NCBI GenBank assembly: GCA_028284705.1
Contig: JANQRE010000010.1
Span: 124,001-188,000 of the forward strand
DNA length: 64,000 bases
Direction: 5' to 3'
From: Paracoccaceae bacterium
Lineage (GTDB): Bacteria > Pseudomonadota > Alphaproteobacteria > Rhodobacterales > Rhodobacteraceae
How positions within the stretch are numbered: position 1 is the first letter of the stretch; each line of letters opens with the position of its first letter. The translations under genes and the position numbers were made by a program. This document shows positions 1 through 7,833 of this stretch, one piece after another. The notes beneath the pieces were generated by a model, which did no database searches, was not told the DNA's origin, and saw only the letters and a program-made list of their open reading frames with translations.

Positions 1-310
1 CTCGAAGGCTCAGGGTTACCAGATGGGCGGGCAATTCACGTCTCCTGGTGTCCTTCTTCACGACCGAAAGGACTGCTGGACGCACATCCACTGTCCTCGT
101 GGACTGCTAGGTTGCATCATGCGAAGTGGCGCCAAAAACCAAGAAAGGATGACGAATAGTCGCCCTGGGTAGGACATTGGCATTCGATCACAGCAGAGCA
201 TGCGCTGTTGGGTCCGGAGCAGGCCTTCGATTTGCGGACAGCCCACCATTTATATATGGACTGGGGATGTCAGGTCTTGGTTTACTGGAGGTCGCATCTA
301 TGGGTCATCC
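1..310. other. Leading stretch without a supported gene
   Basis: I see no reading frame here that resembles a protein family on either strand; the short open frames lack recognisable motifs and ribosome-binding sites. It probably contains the upstream region of the acetyltransferase that follows and the tail of whatever lies outside the window. Confidence 0.4.
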
Positions 311-1060
311 ATGTCAGAATTCGTCCGACAATCCCAATCACCCCTCCCGCTGCGGACGCAATATTTGGCGTCCCTGGAAGAGCCCCAGGAATGGTTCCTA
401 GAGAAGCTTGTTGCTCTAGGACAGATCTGGACGCACGAAGACGGAACCTATGCCGTCACACATGAACAAACTTTGGTCGAGTTTTTTGGTGCCAATCCCG
501 CGCGTACAAAAGAACAGCTGCGTGATTTTCAAAGCCAGCATGGGTTCTCGGTGGCGCTGGTTAAGTCATATGACCGGGATTTAGTGCGATCCTGCGCGCA
601 ACTCGGTTGGACACCAAATGTGGGAGGATATCTCTTCAGAAAGCGAAATCCACAGCCGCAAATAAGTTTTCAGGGAGCAGCAATACGCGCGACAACTTCC
701 GCAGATGTGCATGCGATTTGGCAGATCAATGATGCCTTCTTCTGCAGCGAGGATGAAGTTGCTAGTCTGGCAACGTCAAACAAGCTTTGGACAGTCACAG
801 TAGAAGGAGAAATTGCGGGGTGTGGTGTGTCTATTCGCGTCATCGCAGGCGGTGACGCGGTAGATATCGGAATGATGGTCGCCCCACATCATCGCCGCAG
901 AGGATTAGGGACCTATGTCGTCAACGCCATTGCCCACCAGGTAGAGAGAGATGGCTCGCGTCCGATATGTGGATGTGGGGCCGCAAATGTTGCGTCGAAG
1001 GCGACGCTTGAAAAGGCCGGCTTCGTTTCCGAGCATCAGCTCGTGTCATTCACTCCATGA
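311..1060 (+). CDS. GNAT-family N-acetyltransferase
   Basis: This is a GCN5-related acyltransferase of 249 residues that would move an acetyl group from acetyl-CoA to an amine. The acetyl-CoA-binding motif A is clear in the C-terminal third: a beta strand (GMMVAP) is followed by the pyrophosphate-binding RRRGLG loop near residues 195-200 and a helix. Motif B follows, with N-x-x-S-x-x-x-L-x-K-x-GF near the end. The first 120 residues or so are a separate alpha/beta part typical of two-domain GNATs of the GCN5-like type. The frame is open from position 200, but the ATG at 311 begins the conserved part; the Shine-Dalgarno is weak. The substrate cannot be read from sequence. Confidence 0.75.
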   Translation: MSEFVRQSQSPLPLRTQYLASLEEPQEWFLEKLVALGQIWTHEDGTYAVTHEQTLVEFFGANPARTKEQLRDFQSQHGFSVALVKSYDRDLVRSCAQLGWTPNVGGYLFRKRNPQPQISFQGAAIRATTSADVHAIWQINDAFFCSEDEVASLATSNKLWTVTVEGEIAGCGVSIRVIAGGDAVDIGMMVAPHHRRRGLGTYVVNAIAHQVERDGSRPICGCGAANVASKATLEKAGFVSEHQLVSFTP

Positions 1061-1431
1061 CACCCACGGAGACTCAAATAGACACGCGTCACATGGCAGA
1101 ATTTGGGGATGCGGGGCACCAATAAAACAATGGTTGTCTATTCAGGATTGCTCCTGACGCGCAGTTTGGTGTGGACGAATTCCTGTTGAATTGGTTAGTT
1201 AGTAGTTAACACGTGCTGGCAAGTCTTTCTCCCAGGTGGGCCTTGTTAGTTCTTGCAGTTTTGCTGCCGAGAATCCGGTTTCGAAATAGCTTTTCTATCC
1301 CGGAAATATTCGACTTTCTGGATGTGATGGGTTACATCGCGATGGGCGCACCCAAGGCGCCCAATGCAGGCTGCTTCAATCAAGTGCTGTGGGATTGAAT
1401 TTGGCTGATCCTTCAGCTTGTCGCTATTGTC
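1061..1431. other. Intergenic stretch, no supported gene
   Basis: The region lies between the acetyltransferase stop and the decayed Hint-domain frame. A 61-codon open frame on the plus strand (1213-1398) has a hydrophobic start but no ribosome-binding site and no family resemblance. It may be decayed upstream sequence of the Hint protein. Confidence 0.35.
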
Positions 1432-1969
1432 GTGACGATCATCGGTTTTTGTATTCATATAGGTGGCGGCGGCGGATTGCTGCCTATTACGTCCAATGAG
1501 GGCACCATTCCAGCCTGTTATGCGCGAGGAACGCGCATAGCGACGCCCCATGGAATTGCTCTGGTTGTGAATTCTGGTGACCTCATCATCACATGGAATA
1601 GGGTCGTGCAGCCGGTCCGTTGGGTCTGGTCTGGGTATCAGCGGTTCGATGGTGCCGAATTTCACCAGAAACCTGTTTCGATCGCCAAACACGCATTTGG
1701 ACACGGGTTTCCAGATCATGACCTCGTTGTGTGGGGTCAACACCGCATCTTTGCGGGCATTCCTGGGCAACTAAACCAGAGCCTTTCTGAGCCAGCTTCT
1801 GTTCCTGCGAAATCACTGACCGGAATCCCAAGCATCCGGCATATGGCGGGAAAAATCGATTCAGTGGTATCATCTCGTTTGTGACGAACACTGTGTCGTC
1901 AAAGCCAACAATATCGCGTCGGAAACCCACCAGCTCTTCGCTCATAGAACCGGCATTGTCAGAAGGTGA
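1432..1969 (+). pseudogene. Decayed Hint-domain (hedgehog/intein-type) protein
   Basis: The frame from 1432 shows the start of a Hint domain: the catalytic-type cysteine in PACYARGTRIATP, then SGDLIIT and QPVRWVW, as in the Hint-domain proteins common in Rhodobacterales. It continues with VPAKSLTGIPSIRHM and then runs into an unrelated tail ending at 1884. The expected end of the domain (WYHLVCDEHCVV, then KANNIASETHQLF) continues in the +1 frame from about 1850 and stops at 1969. The switch lies at a run of five A at 1851-1855, so one extra base explains it. The distance between the ATP and SGDL motifs is also shorter than usual. I read it as a frameshifted remnant, unless the A-run is a sequencing error. 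Confidence 0.7.
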
Positions 1970-1987
1970 TGCTCAAGTGTTGCGCGA

Positions 1988-2722
1988 ATGGGCGATGCTG
2001 CGAACGCTACATTAACCAATTCTAAGGAAAGCAAAACTCATCTGGACCGACTTGGGAGCCGTGTGCGGGGGCAACAGAGAGTTCCAGACTTGTTACAAAC
2101 TCACTCTTTCGAAAGTCTTCAACAAAACCAATATCTGCGCGATGCGATGCACGAAGACCGGGCGCATCAATTCATCGGACGTTTGAAATGGGAGGTTTCT
2201 CATGATGACGCAGGCCGGGAGGTCGACCAATATGACCGGCCCGGTGCGTATTATTTGATCTGGGTCGGCCCAAAAGGAGAGCATTTTGGATCACTCCGGC
2301 TGACGCCGTCGAATCGGTTCTGCATGTTGGCGGATTGCTTCGCTGATCATTTTGAAGGTGCGATCAATCCGAAGGCGGATGTATGGGAAGTCACTCGCTT
2401 TTGCATATCGCCCAACGCCCCCAAGTCGATTCATGGGACTGTGAGCAGTTCGTTGGTCAAGAGTGCCTGCTTGTTCGGTCTTGATAACAATGTGAGCCAG
2501 TATCTTGGGTTGTGTTTTCCATCGATGCTCAGGGTTTATCGGCGTATCGGTTGGGCCCCTGATGAGACATTGCATAGCTTGCTAGATAGCAAGCTTCTCA
2601 TGGTCCGTTGGCAAGTCGATTTCCCCACCTTCATGAGACTATTTGCTTCCAGCGTAGAGTCGGTACCAGCAGATGTCGAAGCCAATCGGAGACCCATGAT
2701 CGTCGAGCAGGTGGTCAACTAA
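1988..2722 (+). CDS. luxI: Acyl-homoserine-lactone synthase (LuxI family)
   Basis: This enzyme would make N-acyl-homoserine-lactone signals from S-adenosylmethionine and acyl-ACP. The invariant LuxI residues are present in order: the Arg and Phe of DRAHQF, Trp of LKWEV, two Asp in EVDQYD, Arg of GSLRLTPS, and the Glu and Arg of VWEVTRFCIS. The open frame begins at an ATG at 1988, giving 244 residues, but the family normally starts only 10-25 residues before the first conserved Arg. A TTG at 2090 after GAGAG is therefore a plausible true start. A luxR-type gene lies 359 bp downstream on the same strand, so the two probably form a quorum-sensing pair. No clear lux-box palindrome is visible upstream. 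Confidence 0.9.
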   Translation: MGDAANATLTNSKESKTHLDRLGSRVRGQQRVPDLLQTHSFESLQQNQYLRDAMHEDRAHQFIGRLKWEVSHDDAGREVDQYDRPGAYYLIWVGPKGEHFGSLRLTPSNRFCMLADCFADHFEGAINPKADVWEVTRFCISPNAPKSIHGTVSSSLVKSACLFGLDNNVSQYLGLCFPSMLRVYRRIGWAPDETLHSLLDSKLLMVRWQVDFPTFMRLFASSVESVPADVEANRRPMIVEQVVN

Positions 2723-3081
2723 TCCAAAGTTGCCTTCTGCTGAAAATTCGTTCGTAAAGGCGTCGATGATGGCCTCCTGACGACACCGTTAAGGCGAAGG
2801 CTTTGTCATTGCCAGGGCGAGATTACTCTTTGTGAGAAGGATATCGCGTCGCCTGACTTACCCGAAAGTCCTTCATCTGCCTTTACTATCTTGGGTCGCA
2901 CCGGCTGATCGACACGTTCTTAGTACATGCATTGACGTCTCATGAAGCCGTTCAATCGCTGCAATCAAAAATTTGACTAAAAGTGTCGAGAAGTAACTAA
3001 GATTTAGTCTTTTCCCACCATTGAGTAAGTCTGCGCCTGCCACTCATCGAAATTGGCCAACGAGCCTGGGGACGAGCAAAA
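2723..3081. other. Intergenic region between luxI- and luxR-type genes
   Basis: About 360 bp lack a coding frame. The last 100 bases are AT-rich and probably hold the promoter of the luxR-type gene. I searched by eye for an 18-20 bp dyad of the lux-box type and found none. Confidence 0.4.
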
Positions 3082-3900
3082 ATGACGATCACTCCCGACA
3101 TGTCGGAATTTCAAGTTCTGGCCCCGAAACGAAGCTCACTGCGACATCTGCTTCAGGACTTAGAGGCGGCAGACTCGATGGTCGAAGTCGTCGGAACGTT
3201 TGCCAGATTTCCGAGCGAATTTGGATTTGATTGGGCTTCTATCGTTGTCGTGAATTCCGGTCGGCAGCACGTCATGCGAAATCGGATTTTGACGACATTG
3301 CCCGAAAGACCGAGATCAGCCCTGTTTTCGAACGGCCTAATTCGCAACCATCATGCGATCAAACGCACAATCGCAACTAGGCAACCACAGTTTTTTTCTA
3401 GCGATACATTGTTCGATACAGCCTTGCGCACTGGATGCATCGAGGCACACGAGGCAAAGGCGGGCATGGCGTTCTTGATAGAACACCAGAGCGACCTGGA
3501 AGCTGTTGTTCTGTTGCACACACACAAAAAGTCACCTTGGAGTAAGCTGCAATACGCAGCCCACAGGCAACAGATATACGGGACAGCCGAACAACTTCTC
3601 GATGCACTCGTATATTTTGGGTCGGTCGGATTCACCAAGGAGAATTCACTGTGTGAAGACGAGCTTCGGTTCATAAGACTGCTGGCGACGGCGGACGATC
3701 CGAAACTGGCCAAGAGCACCAAGTACTCTTTCGGCACCGCAGTTAACTTGCAGCGTTCGATTGCTCGAAAATTGGGTGTAAATTCACTGTTTCAGGCAGT
3801 GGCTCTTTGCGCGAAACGCGGATTGATCGACCGGCAAGAACCGAGAGTTGAGGAGATCATTCACACAAGGGGGTTCATGGACGGTTGGAATGACTTCTAG
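3082..3900 (+). CDS. LuxR-family transcriptional regulator, divergent
   Basis: The protein has 272 residues. Its C-terminus (about 205-265) matches the LuxR helix-turn-helix: the conserved Glu of CEDELRFI, an IA-type turn, then ARKLGVNSLFQAVALCAKRGLID, which is the usual KLGV-x-x-x-x-QAV-x-x-x-x-x-GLI ending. The N-terminal 180 residues should be the autoinducer-binding domain (family knowledge), but its Trp/Tyr/Asp signature is hard to place. The first half of the HTH also lacks the usual Gly-Lys after the first helix. It probably responds to the signal made by the upstream luxI product. The start has a weak GGGGA upstream. Function as a regulator is likely; the ligand is unknown. Confidence 0.75.
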   Translation: MTITPDMSEFQVLAPKRSSLRHLLQDLEAADSMVEVVGTFARFPSEFGFDWASIVVVNSGRQHVMRNRILTTLPERPRSALFSNGLIRNHHAIKRTIATRQPQFFSSDTLFDTALRTGCIEAHEAKAGMAFLIEHQSDLEAVVLLHTHKKSPWSKLQYAAHRQQIYGTAEQLLDALVYFGSVGFTKENSLCEDELRFIRLLATADDPKLAKSTKYSFGTAVNLQRSIARKLGVNSLFQAVALCAKRGLIDRQEPRVEEIIHTRGFMDGWNDF

Positions 3901-4118
3901 ATTAACGTTGGCCTCGCAAAACGGCGATGGACGGCGGAAGATTTCACAGACGTAGAGCGACCACCAAAAACTACCACCTATTCGTTGGAAGTCTTGCTGC
4001 GCAGGCTCGCTAAATCTGCGAGACTAACTCTACCTACCCATTGATACGACCAACATAAGCTCCAGAGCGGCCGTTAGTTCAGAGTTAAGCTTACAGCGAT
4101 ACAATCTCTGCTGATGAT

Positions 4119-4577
4119 ATGGCCTTGGACTTCTCCATGGATGGGCTGAAACCACACACGACAGTCTTCTTGATGGTTCTTCTTGTTGCTCTGCCTGCGC
4201 TCGGCGCAATGGCTTTGTACAGGTACACAAAGAACCCGTACTTACAACCCCTTGGGATCACACAAGCGAAGGTGGAGGTCGTCAATCAGCAAACGGAAAC
4301 GGTTTCGATTGAGGTCCTCATTCGCCACGGTGTTGATCGACGAGCTTCGCCCTCAAAGTCGGACGTTCGGAAGTTGATCTCAGATGCCCTTACAACTCGC
4401 ACCAGTGCGTTCTTCTTCAAATTCGAAGAAATGATCGGAAGTGAAATCGACGTCACATATATAGTTGGTGCAAACAGGTATGGGCCACTTACTCTTGGTG
4501 AGTTCGCAGAAGGGATGAAATCTGCATTGGCCGCGCTGGAATACACGCGCTACGTGAATGCGCGAGACCAATTCTAA
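4119..4577 (+). CDS. Small membrane-anchored protein of unknown function
   Basis: I do not recognise this 152-residue protein. It has a hydrophobic segment at about residues 15-35 (VFLMVLLVALPALGAMALY) that fits an uncleaved signal anchor, followed by a soluble alpha/beta part that would face the periplasm. The start is uncertain because no strong ribosome-binding site precedes the ATG. The codon pattern and amino-acid composition look coding. It lies alone, 218 bp after the luxR-type gene. Confidence 0.55.
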   Translation: MALDFSMDGLKPHTTVFLMVLLVALPALGAMALYRYTKNPYLQPLGITQAKVEVVNQQTETVSIEVLIRHGVDRRASPSKSDVRKLISDALTTRTSAFFFKFEEMIGSEIDVTYIVGANRYGPLTLGEFAEGMKSALAALEYTRYVNARDQF

Positions 4578-4714
4578 AGTTTAGGTTGGCGTCCCCAGTG
4601 TGGGAGCAGACGTCGGTGCGTGAGGTATTCTGTTCAGTTTCCACGTGTCATAGCACCTCTCCACCAGTAACAATTGCCCAATTTCGCAATGTGTTTTTTT
4701 GGGGGGGGGAACTT

Positions 4715-4894
4715 ATGCCAAATGAAGATTGGATTGAAAAGGTTCTGAAAGACCTTGAAGCATATGCGCAAAGAGCGCCTGGAGGATATGCAGAAGCATC
4801 CGCGCACTGCCGCCGAACACCGAACTTTGACAGAAGGCGTTTGCAGTCAAGTGTTGACAAGGCGGATGATGCATCTCAGCGGCAACGCAGCTAG
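4715..4894 (+). pseudogene. Small ORF after a T7-G9 tract, probably frameshifted
   Basis: An ATG at 4715 follows a run of seven T and nine G (4694-4709) that would act as a very G-rich ribosome-binding site. The first 19 residues (MPNEDWIEKVLKDLEAYAQ) look like a genuine small helical protein. After that the frame turns into a Pro/Gly/Arg-rich tail. A neighbouring frame from about 4767 gives a better helical continuation (KERLEDMQKH, then RTAAEHRTLTEGV), which suggests a one-base frameshift. The family is not recognised. Confidence 0.35.
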
Positions 4895-4929
4895 ATCCCT
4901 AGACCGCTAATCCAAACAACCGTCGGTCG

Positions 4930-5343
4930 TCAAAAATACGTGGAACCTCGTGCTTCCCAAAGGGTGAGCAGGTCTTTTCCCGTGACGATGGTCTTTCCCT
5001 GGCGCTTGAGTTGGATCACATCGGCAGCGATCAGTGTCACGGATCGATACACCTCGGACTTTAGCAGGAGCAGCTCTGCCGCATTGCTGATTTCACCAGA
5101 GTGCTTGGAGGAAATGTTTGTCCAGTAATCTACCCGTCGCCAATCGTTCCATTCGTTTTGGTGGATCTGATCATACATTTCCTCCAACCGCACCGCCGTC
5201 TCAATTAGTACGAGCTGAAAGTCGTCCGCTTCTGTGTCAGGAGCCATGGACAATAGAGCACCCACAACTTGATTGGGCGGCTTACGCTGTCTCGTCACCC
5301 AATCAAGCAGAATCTGGACGAAGTCACCCCCACGGAACTGCAT
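4930..5343 (-). CDS. Hypothetical protein, mostly helical
   Basis: This 137-residue protein is not one I recognise. It has no signal peptide or membrane segment and is rich in predicted helices (ILLDWVTRQRK, FQLVLIETAVRLEEMYDQI, AELLLLKSEVYRSVTLIAADVIQL). The composition is that of a real cytoplasmic protein. The Shine-Dalgarno is weak. It has no obvious operon partner: the next gene on the same strand is the TetR regulator more than 600 bp away. Confidence 0.5.
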   Translation of the reverse strand: MQFRGGDFVQILLDWVTRQRKPPNQVVGALLSMAPDTEADDFQLVLIETAVRLEEMYDQIHQNEWNDWRRVDYWTNISSKHSGEISNAAELLLLKSEVYRSVTLIAADVIQLKRQGKTIVTGKDLLTLWEARGSTYF

Positions 5344-5947
5344 CGATACTCTGTACCCAAAACTAAATCTGGGAATGTATCGCTGTTATTTCCTGAATTG
5401 GAAAGTGTTGTGAGGCTCTGACTTAAACCCTATCGCTGGCGAGTTGATTTGTGGTCAGGCACTTTCACATGCTGGTCATCAGCCAAATAAAGCAATGGTA
5501 AAGTTAAACCGGCTGCGAACAGAATCAACTTCCCAAAAAGTACGTAGGCAAGAAAGAATTGCCTAAATCCCGTAGCCAATGGCAAAGAAGCACGCCGCTC
5601 TGTTGATCGGCAATTCTGTCGGAAGTTTGTCCCCGTACGCCCCTCAGATTTGCGAACTACACTTATTGATCGATGGGTGCAGGCGGTCAGTCGGTAAGTA
5701 TTGATTTGATGAGCGAAGTCGTGAGCCCTACAGGATTCAAACCGTTACTCGCCGATGAATGACCACTGGCTGATCCAAGCCATTTCGAATGGCCGCATCC
5801 CACAACCGACAATGCAAATCTCGCGCTTGCAGCGAACGACCGCTTCACGCCCGAAAGCAGACATTCACTCTCGGCTTTCGATGACGGCGATGCGGATGGC
5901 GGACTTTTAGCAGGAGCGAAGTTGCTGCATACTCAAAAGGCGCATAG
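5344..5947. other. 600-bp gene-free stretch
   Basis: No reading frame of useful length or family resemblance is visible on either strand. The base composition in the first half is more AT-rich than the flanking efflux operon. It sits at the boundary between the accessory genes to the left and the tetR-RND locus to the right. I see no hairpin strong enough to call. Confidence 0.4.
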
Positions 5948-6571
5948 TCAGTCGGCCAGCATGCGCACTGATAAGTCGCTCAGAATGTCGTCGATTTCGA
6001 ACTCGCCTCCGAGCTTGGTCAACTTCGGGTCCGCCAGCAGAAAGCTGAGCCCATGCACGAAGCTCCAGAGCATAAAACCACGGCGGCGTACGTCGGGCGT
6101 GATCTCAGTTTCTCCACGGCACAATGCGACCTCGCGCAGAACAATTGAAAAGGTTCCTTCACCTGCTTCCTGAAGTTTCGGGTCGTCGAGCCGGTCGGTA
6201 AATCCACCAAATTTCAGACGAAATACGCCAGGTTCGTTTAGGGCGAAGTCGACATATTGGCGGCCCAGAGCGGTGACACGCGCAGGTGTGCCAACCGGCA
6301 CGCCTTCAAGCGCGTTGAGCATGTTCTCACGATGCCGCACCATGCCTTCTGTCACCATGGCTGTGATCATTTCTGCTTTATCTTTGAAATGCTTATAAGG
6401 TGCGGCGGTGGACACGCCAGCCAGGCGACAGGCGTCGGAGACGGAAAACCCGTCAGGCCCCTTTTCCTCGACCAGTTGCCGCGTTGCCTCGATCAGCCCC
6501 GCGCGCAGATCGCCGTGGTGATAGCCCGATTTCATCAGCCCGGCCGGTTTGGCTTTTTTAGCATTTTCCAT
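5948..6571 (-). CDS. TetR-family transcriptional repressor
   Basis: This 207-residue DNA-binding protein has the TetR N-terminal helix-turn-helix at about residues 40-65 (SVSDACRLAGVSTAAPYKHFKDK), preceded by the YHHGDLR motif typical of TetR regulators with a WHG-type C-terminal domain. The C-terminal two thirds are helical and would bind a ligand. The frame is open upstream to 6646, but the ATG at 6571 is where the family begins, and the upstream extension would run through the operator. It is divergent from the RND efflux operon with a perfect inverted repeat between them, so it probably represses that operon and itself until an efflux substrate binds. Confidence 0.9.
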   Translation of the reverse strand: MENAKKAKPAGLMKSGYHHGDLRAGLIEATRQLVEEKGPDGFSVSDACRLAGVSTAAPYKHFKDKAEMITAMVTEGMVRHRENMLNALEGVPVGTPARVTALGRQYVDFALNEPGVFRLKFGGFTDRLDDPKLQEAGEGTFSIVLREVALCRGETEITPDVRRRGFMLWSFVHGLSFLLADPKLTKLGGEFEIDDILSDLSVRMLAD

Positions 6572-6616
6572 GATCCGATATCTTTCAGAACTCGTAACAC
6601 TTGTCAAAGTAAGGAC

Positions 6617-6636
6617 TTCTAACATATAAGTTAGAA
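6617..6636. promoter_or_regulatory. Probable TetR operator between divergent genes
   Basis: A perfect inverted repeat of TTCTAAC (6617-6623) and GTTAGAA (6630-6636) with a six-base AT spacer lies between the tetR start and the efflux operon start. A partial third copy (TCTAAC) follows at 6639-6644. Position and symmetry fit a TetR dimer site overlapping both promoters. Confidence 0.75.
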
Positions 6637-6661
6637 AGTCTAACATTGTGAGGACTGATCA

Positions 6662-7819
6662 ATGACCGCAGACAAAAAAGCCGCCGAGATGCCATGGATG
6701 GGCCTGTTTCGCAGTGTCGGGCGGACGACGCTCCGTGTATCGCTCACACTGGGTGTTGCCGCTATCGCTGTTCTCGCAGTGTTTGCCGGCAGTCAGGAGC
6801 TAACTCGTCGGGCCGAGGCCTCCCCGCCGCCTAATCCTGCTCCCATTATGCCCGTGGTAACCGCTCCGATCAATCTTGAGACGGGCTACTCGGTTTCACG
6901 AACCTTTGTCGGCCAGATCGAGGCGCCACGGACCGGAATTGTATCGTTTGAACTCAATGGTCGGCTTGATGAGATTTTTGTGGATGAAGGTCAGACCGTC
7001 ACGGACGGCCAAGCCATTGCGACACTCGATACCCGCCTTTTGGGCGCCGAGCGCGAACGCCTTCAGGCCAGTAAATCCGCGTTTGAGGCGCGGCTCCGCT
7101 TTGCGACGCAAACGGTCGAGCGTCAGTCACGGCTCAGCGATCAGGGCTTTGCCAGTCAGGCCGCTCTCGACGAAGCGCAGTCGCGGTCCGATGAACTCCG
7201 TGCCCGAATTGCTGAGGTCGACGCGCTGCTGATGACGAATTCCATTCAGATCGAGAAATCGAAAGTCTACGCTCCTTTCGCGGGCCGAGTAACCGAGCGC
7301 CGGGTTGATGGCGGTGAAAGCGTGGCACCGGGTCAGAGGTTGATCGAAATCGTAGAAACCGGCGCGCCGCACTTGCGCGTGGGCGTCCCGCTCGACATCT
7401 CGGAGACCGACTTGGCCGCAGCCTCGGTCGAAATAGATGGCCGCACACATGAGGCCGAACTGGTTACGCTCCGCCCGGATGTTGATCCGGTCACACGGAC
7501 GCGCACGGCGATCTTCGAAGTCAAGGCTGAGCCAAACCTTGCCGTCGGCCAGACTGCCCGCCTGCGCCTGAGCGATCGGGTCGAGTCGAACGGTCTCTGG
7601 GTGCCAGTGACAACGCTCAAAGAGGGCGTACGCGGGCAATGGACGCTTTTGGCCGTCGATGGCGAAGACATTGTGCGCGCCCTGAGCGTGCAGGTCCTGC
7701 ATACTGAAGGCGATCAGGTCTTCGTCCGGGGCTCGTTTCCCGACGAGGCCCAATTGATCACCTCCGGTCCACAACGCGTCACGGTAGGCCAGACTGTCGA
7801 TCCCCAACCCGCCTCTTGA
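6662..7819 (+). CDS. RND efflux periplasmic adaptor (membrane fusion protein)
   Basis: This 385-residue adaptor would link the inner-membrane RND pump to an outer-membrane channel. It has an N-terminal membrane anchor at about residues 27-45 and no lipobox, then a lipoyl-type half (GRLDEIFVDEGQTVTDGQ), a coiled-coil hairpin (about 115-190), the second lipoyl half (YAPFAGRVTERRVDGGE) and beta-barrel and membrane-proximal domains. A GAGG ribosome-binding site at 6650-6653 supports the ATG. It is the first gene of a two-gene operon with the pump, 14 bp upstream of the pump start, and is preceded by the probable TetR operator. No outer-membrane channel gene follows, so a channel encoded elsewhere must serve it. 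Confidence 0.92.
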   Translation: MTADKKAAEMPWMGLFRSVGRTTLRVSLTLGVAAIAVLAVFAGSQELTRRAEASPPPNPAPIMPVVTAPINLETGYSVSRTFVGQIEAPRTGIVSFELNGRLDEIFVDEGQTVTDGQAIATLDTRLLGAERERLQASKSAFEARLRFATQTVERQSRLSDQGFASQAALDEAQSRSDELRARIAEVDALLMTNSIQIEKSKVYAPFAGRVTERRVDGGESVAPGQRLIEIVETGAPHLRVGVPLDISETDLAAASVEIDGRTHEAELVTLRPDVDPVTRTRTAIFEVKAEPNLAVGQTARLRLSDRVESNGLWVPVTTLKEGVRGQWTLLAVDGEDIVRALSVQVLHTEGDQVFVRGSFPDEAQLITSGPQRVTVGQTVDPQPAS

Positions 7820-7833
7820 TCCGAACAGAGGAC

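Noticed and set aside
2723-3081. Lux-box operator between luxI- and luxR-type genes
   Set aside because: No 18-20 bp dyad with the expected half-sites could be found by eye.
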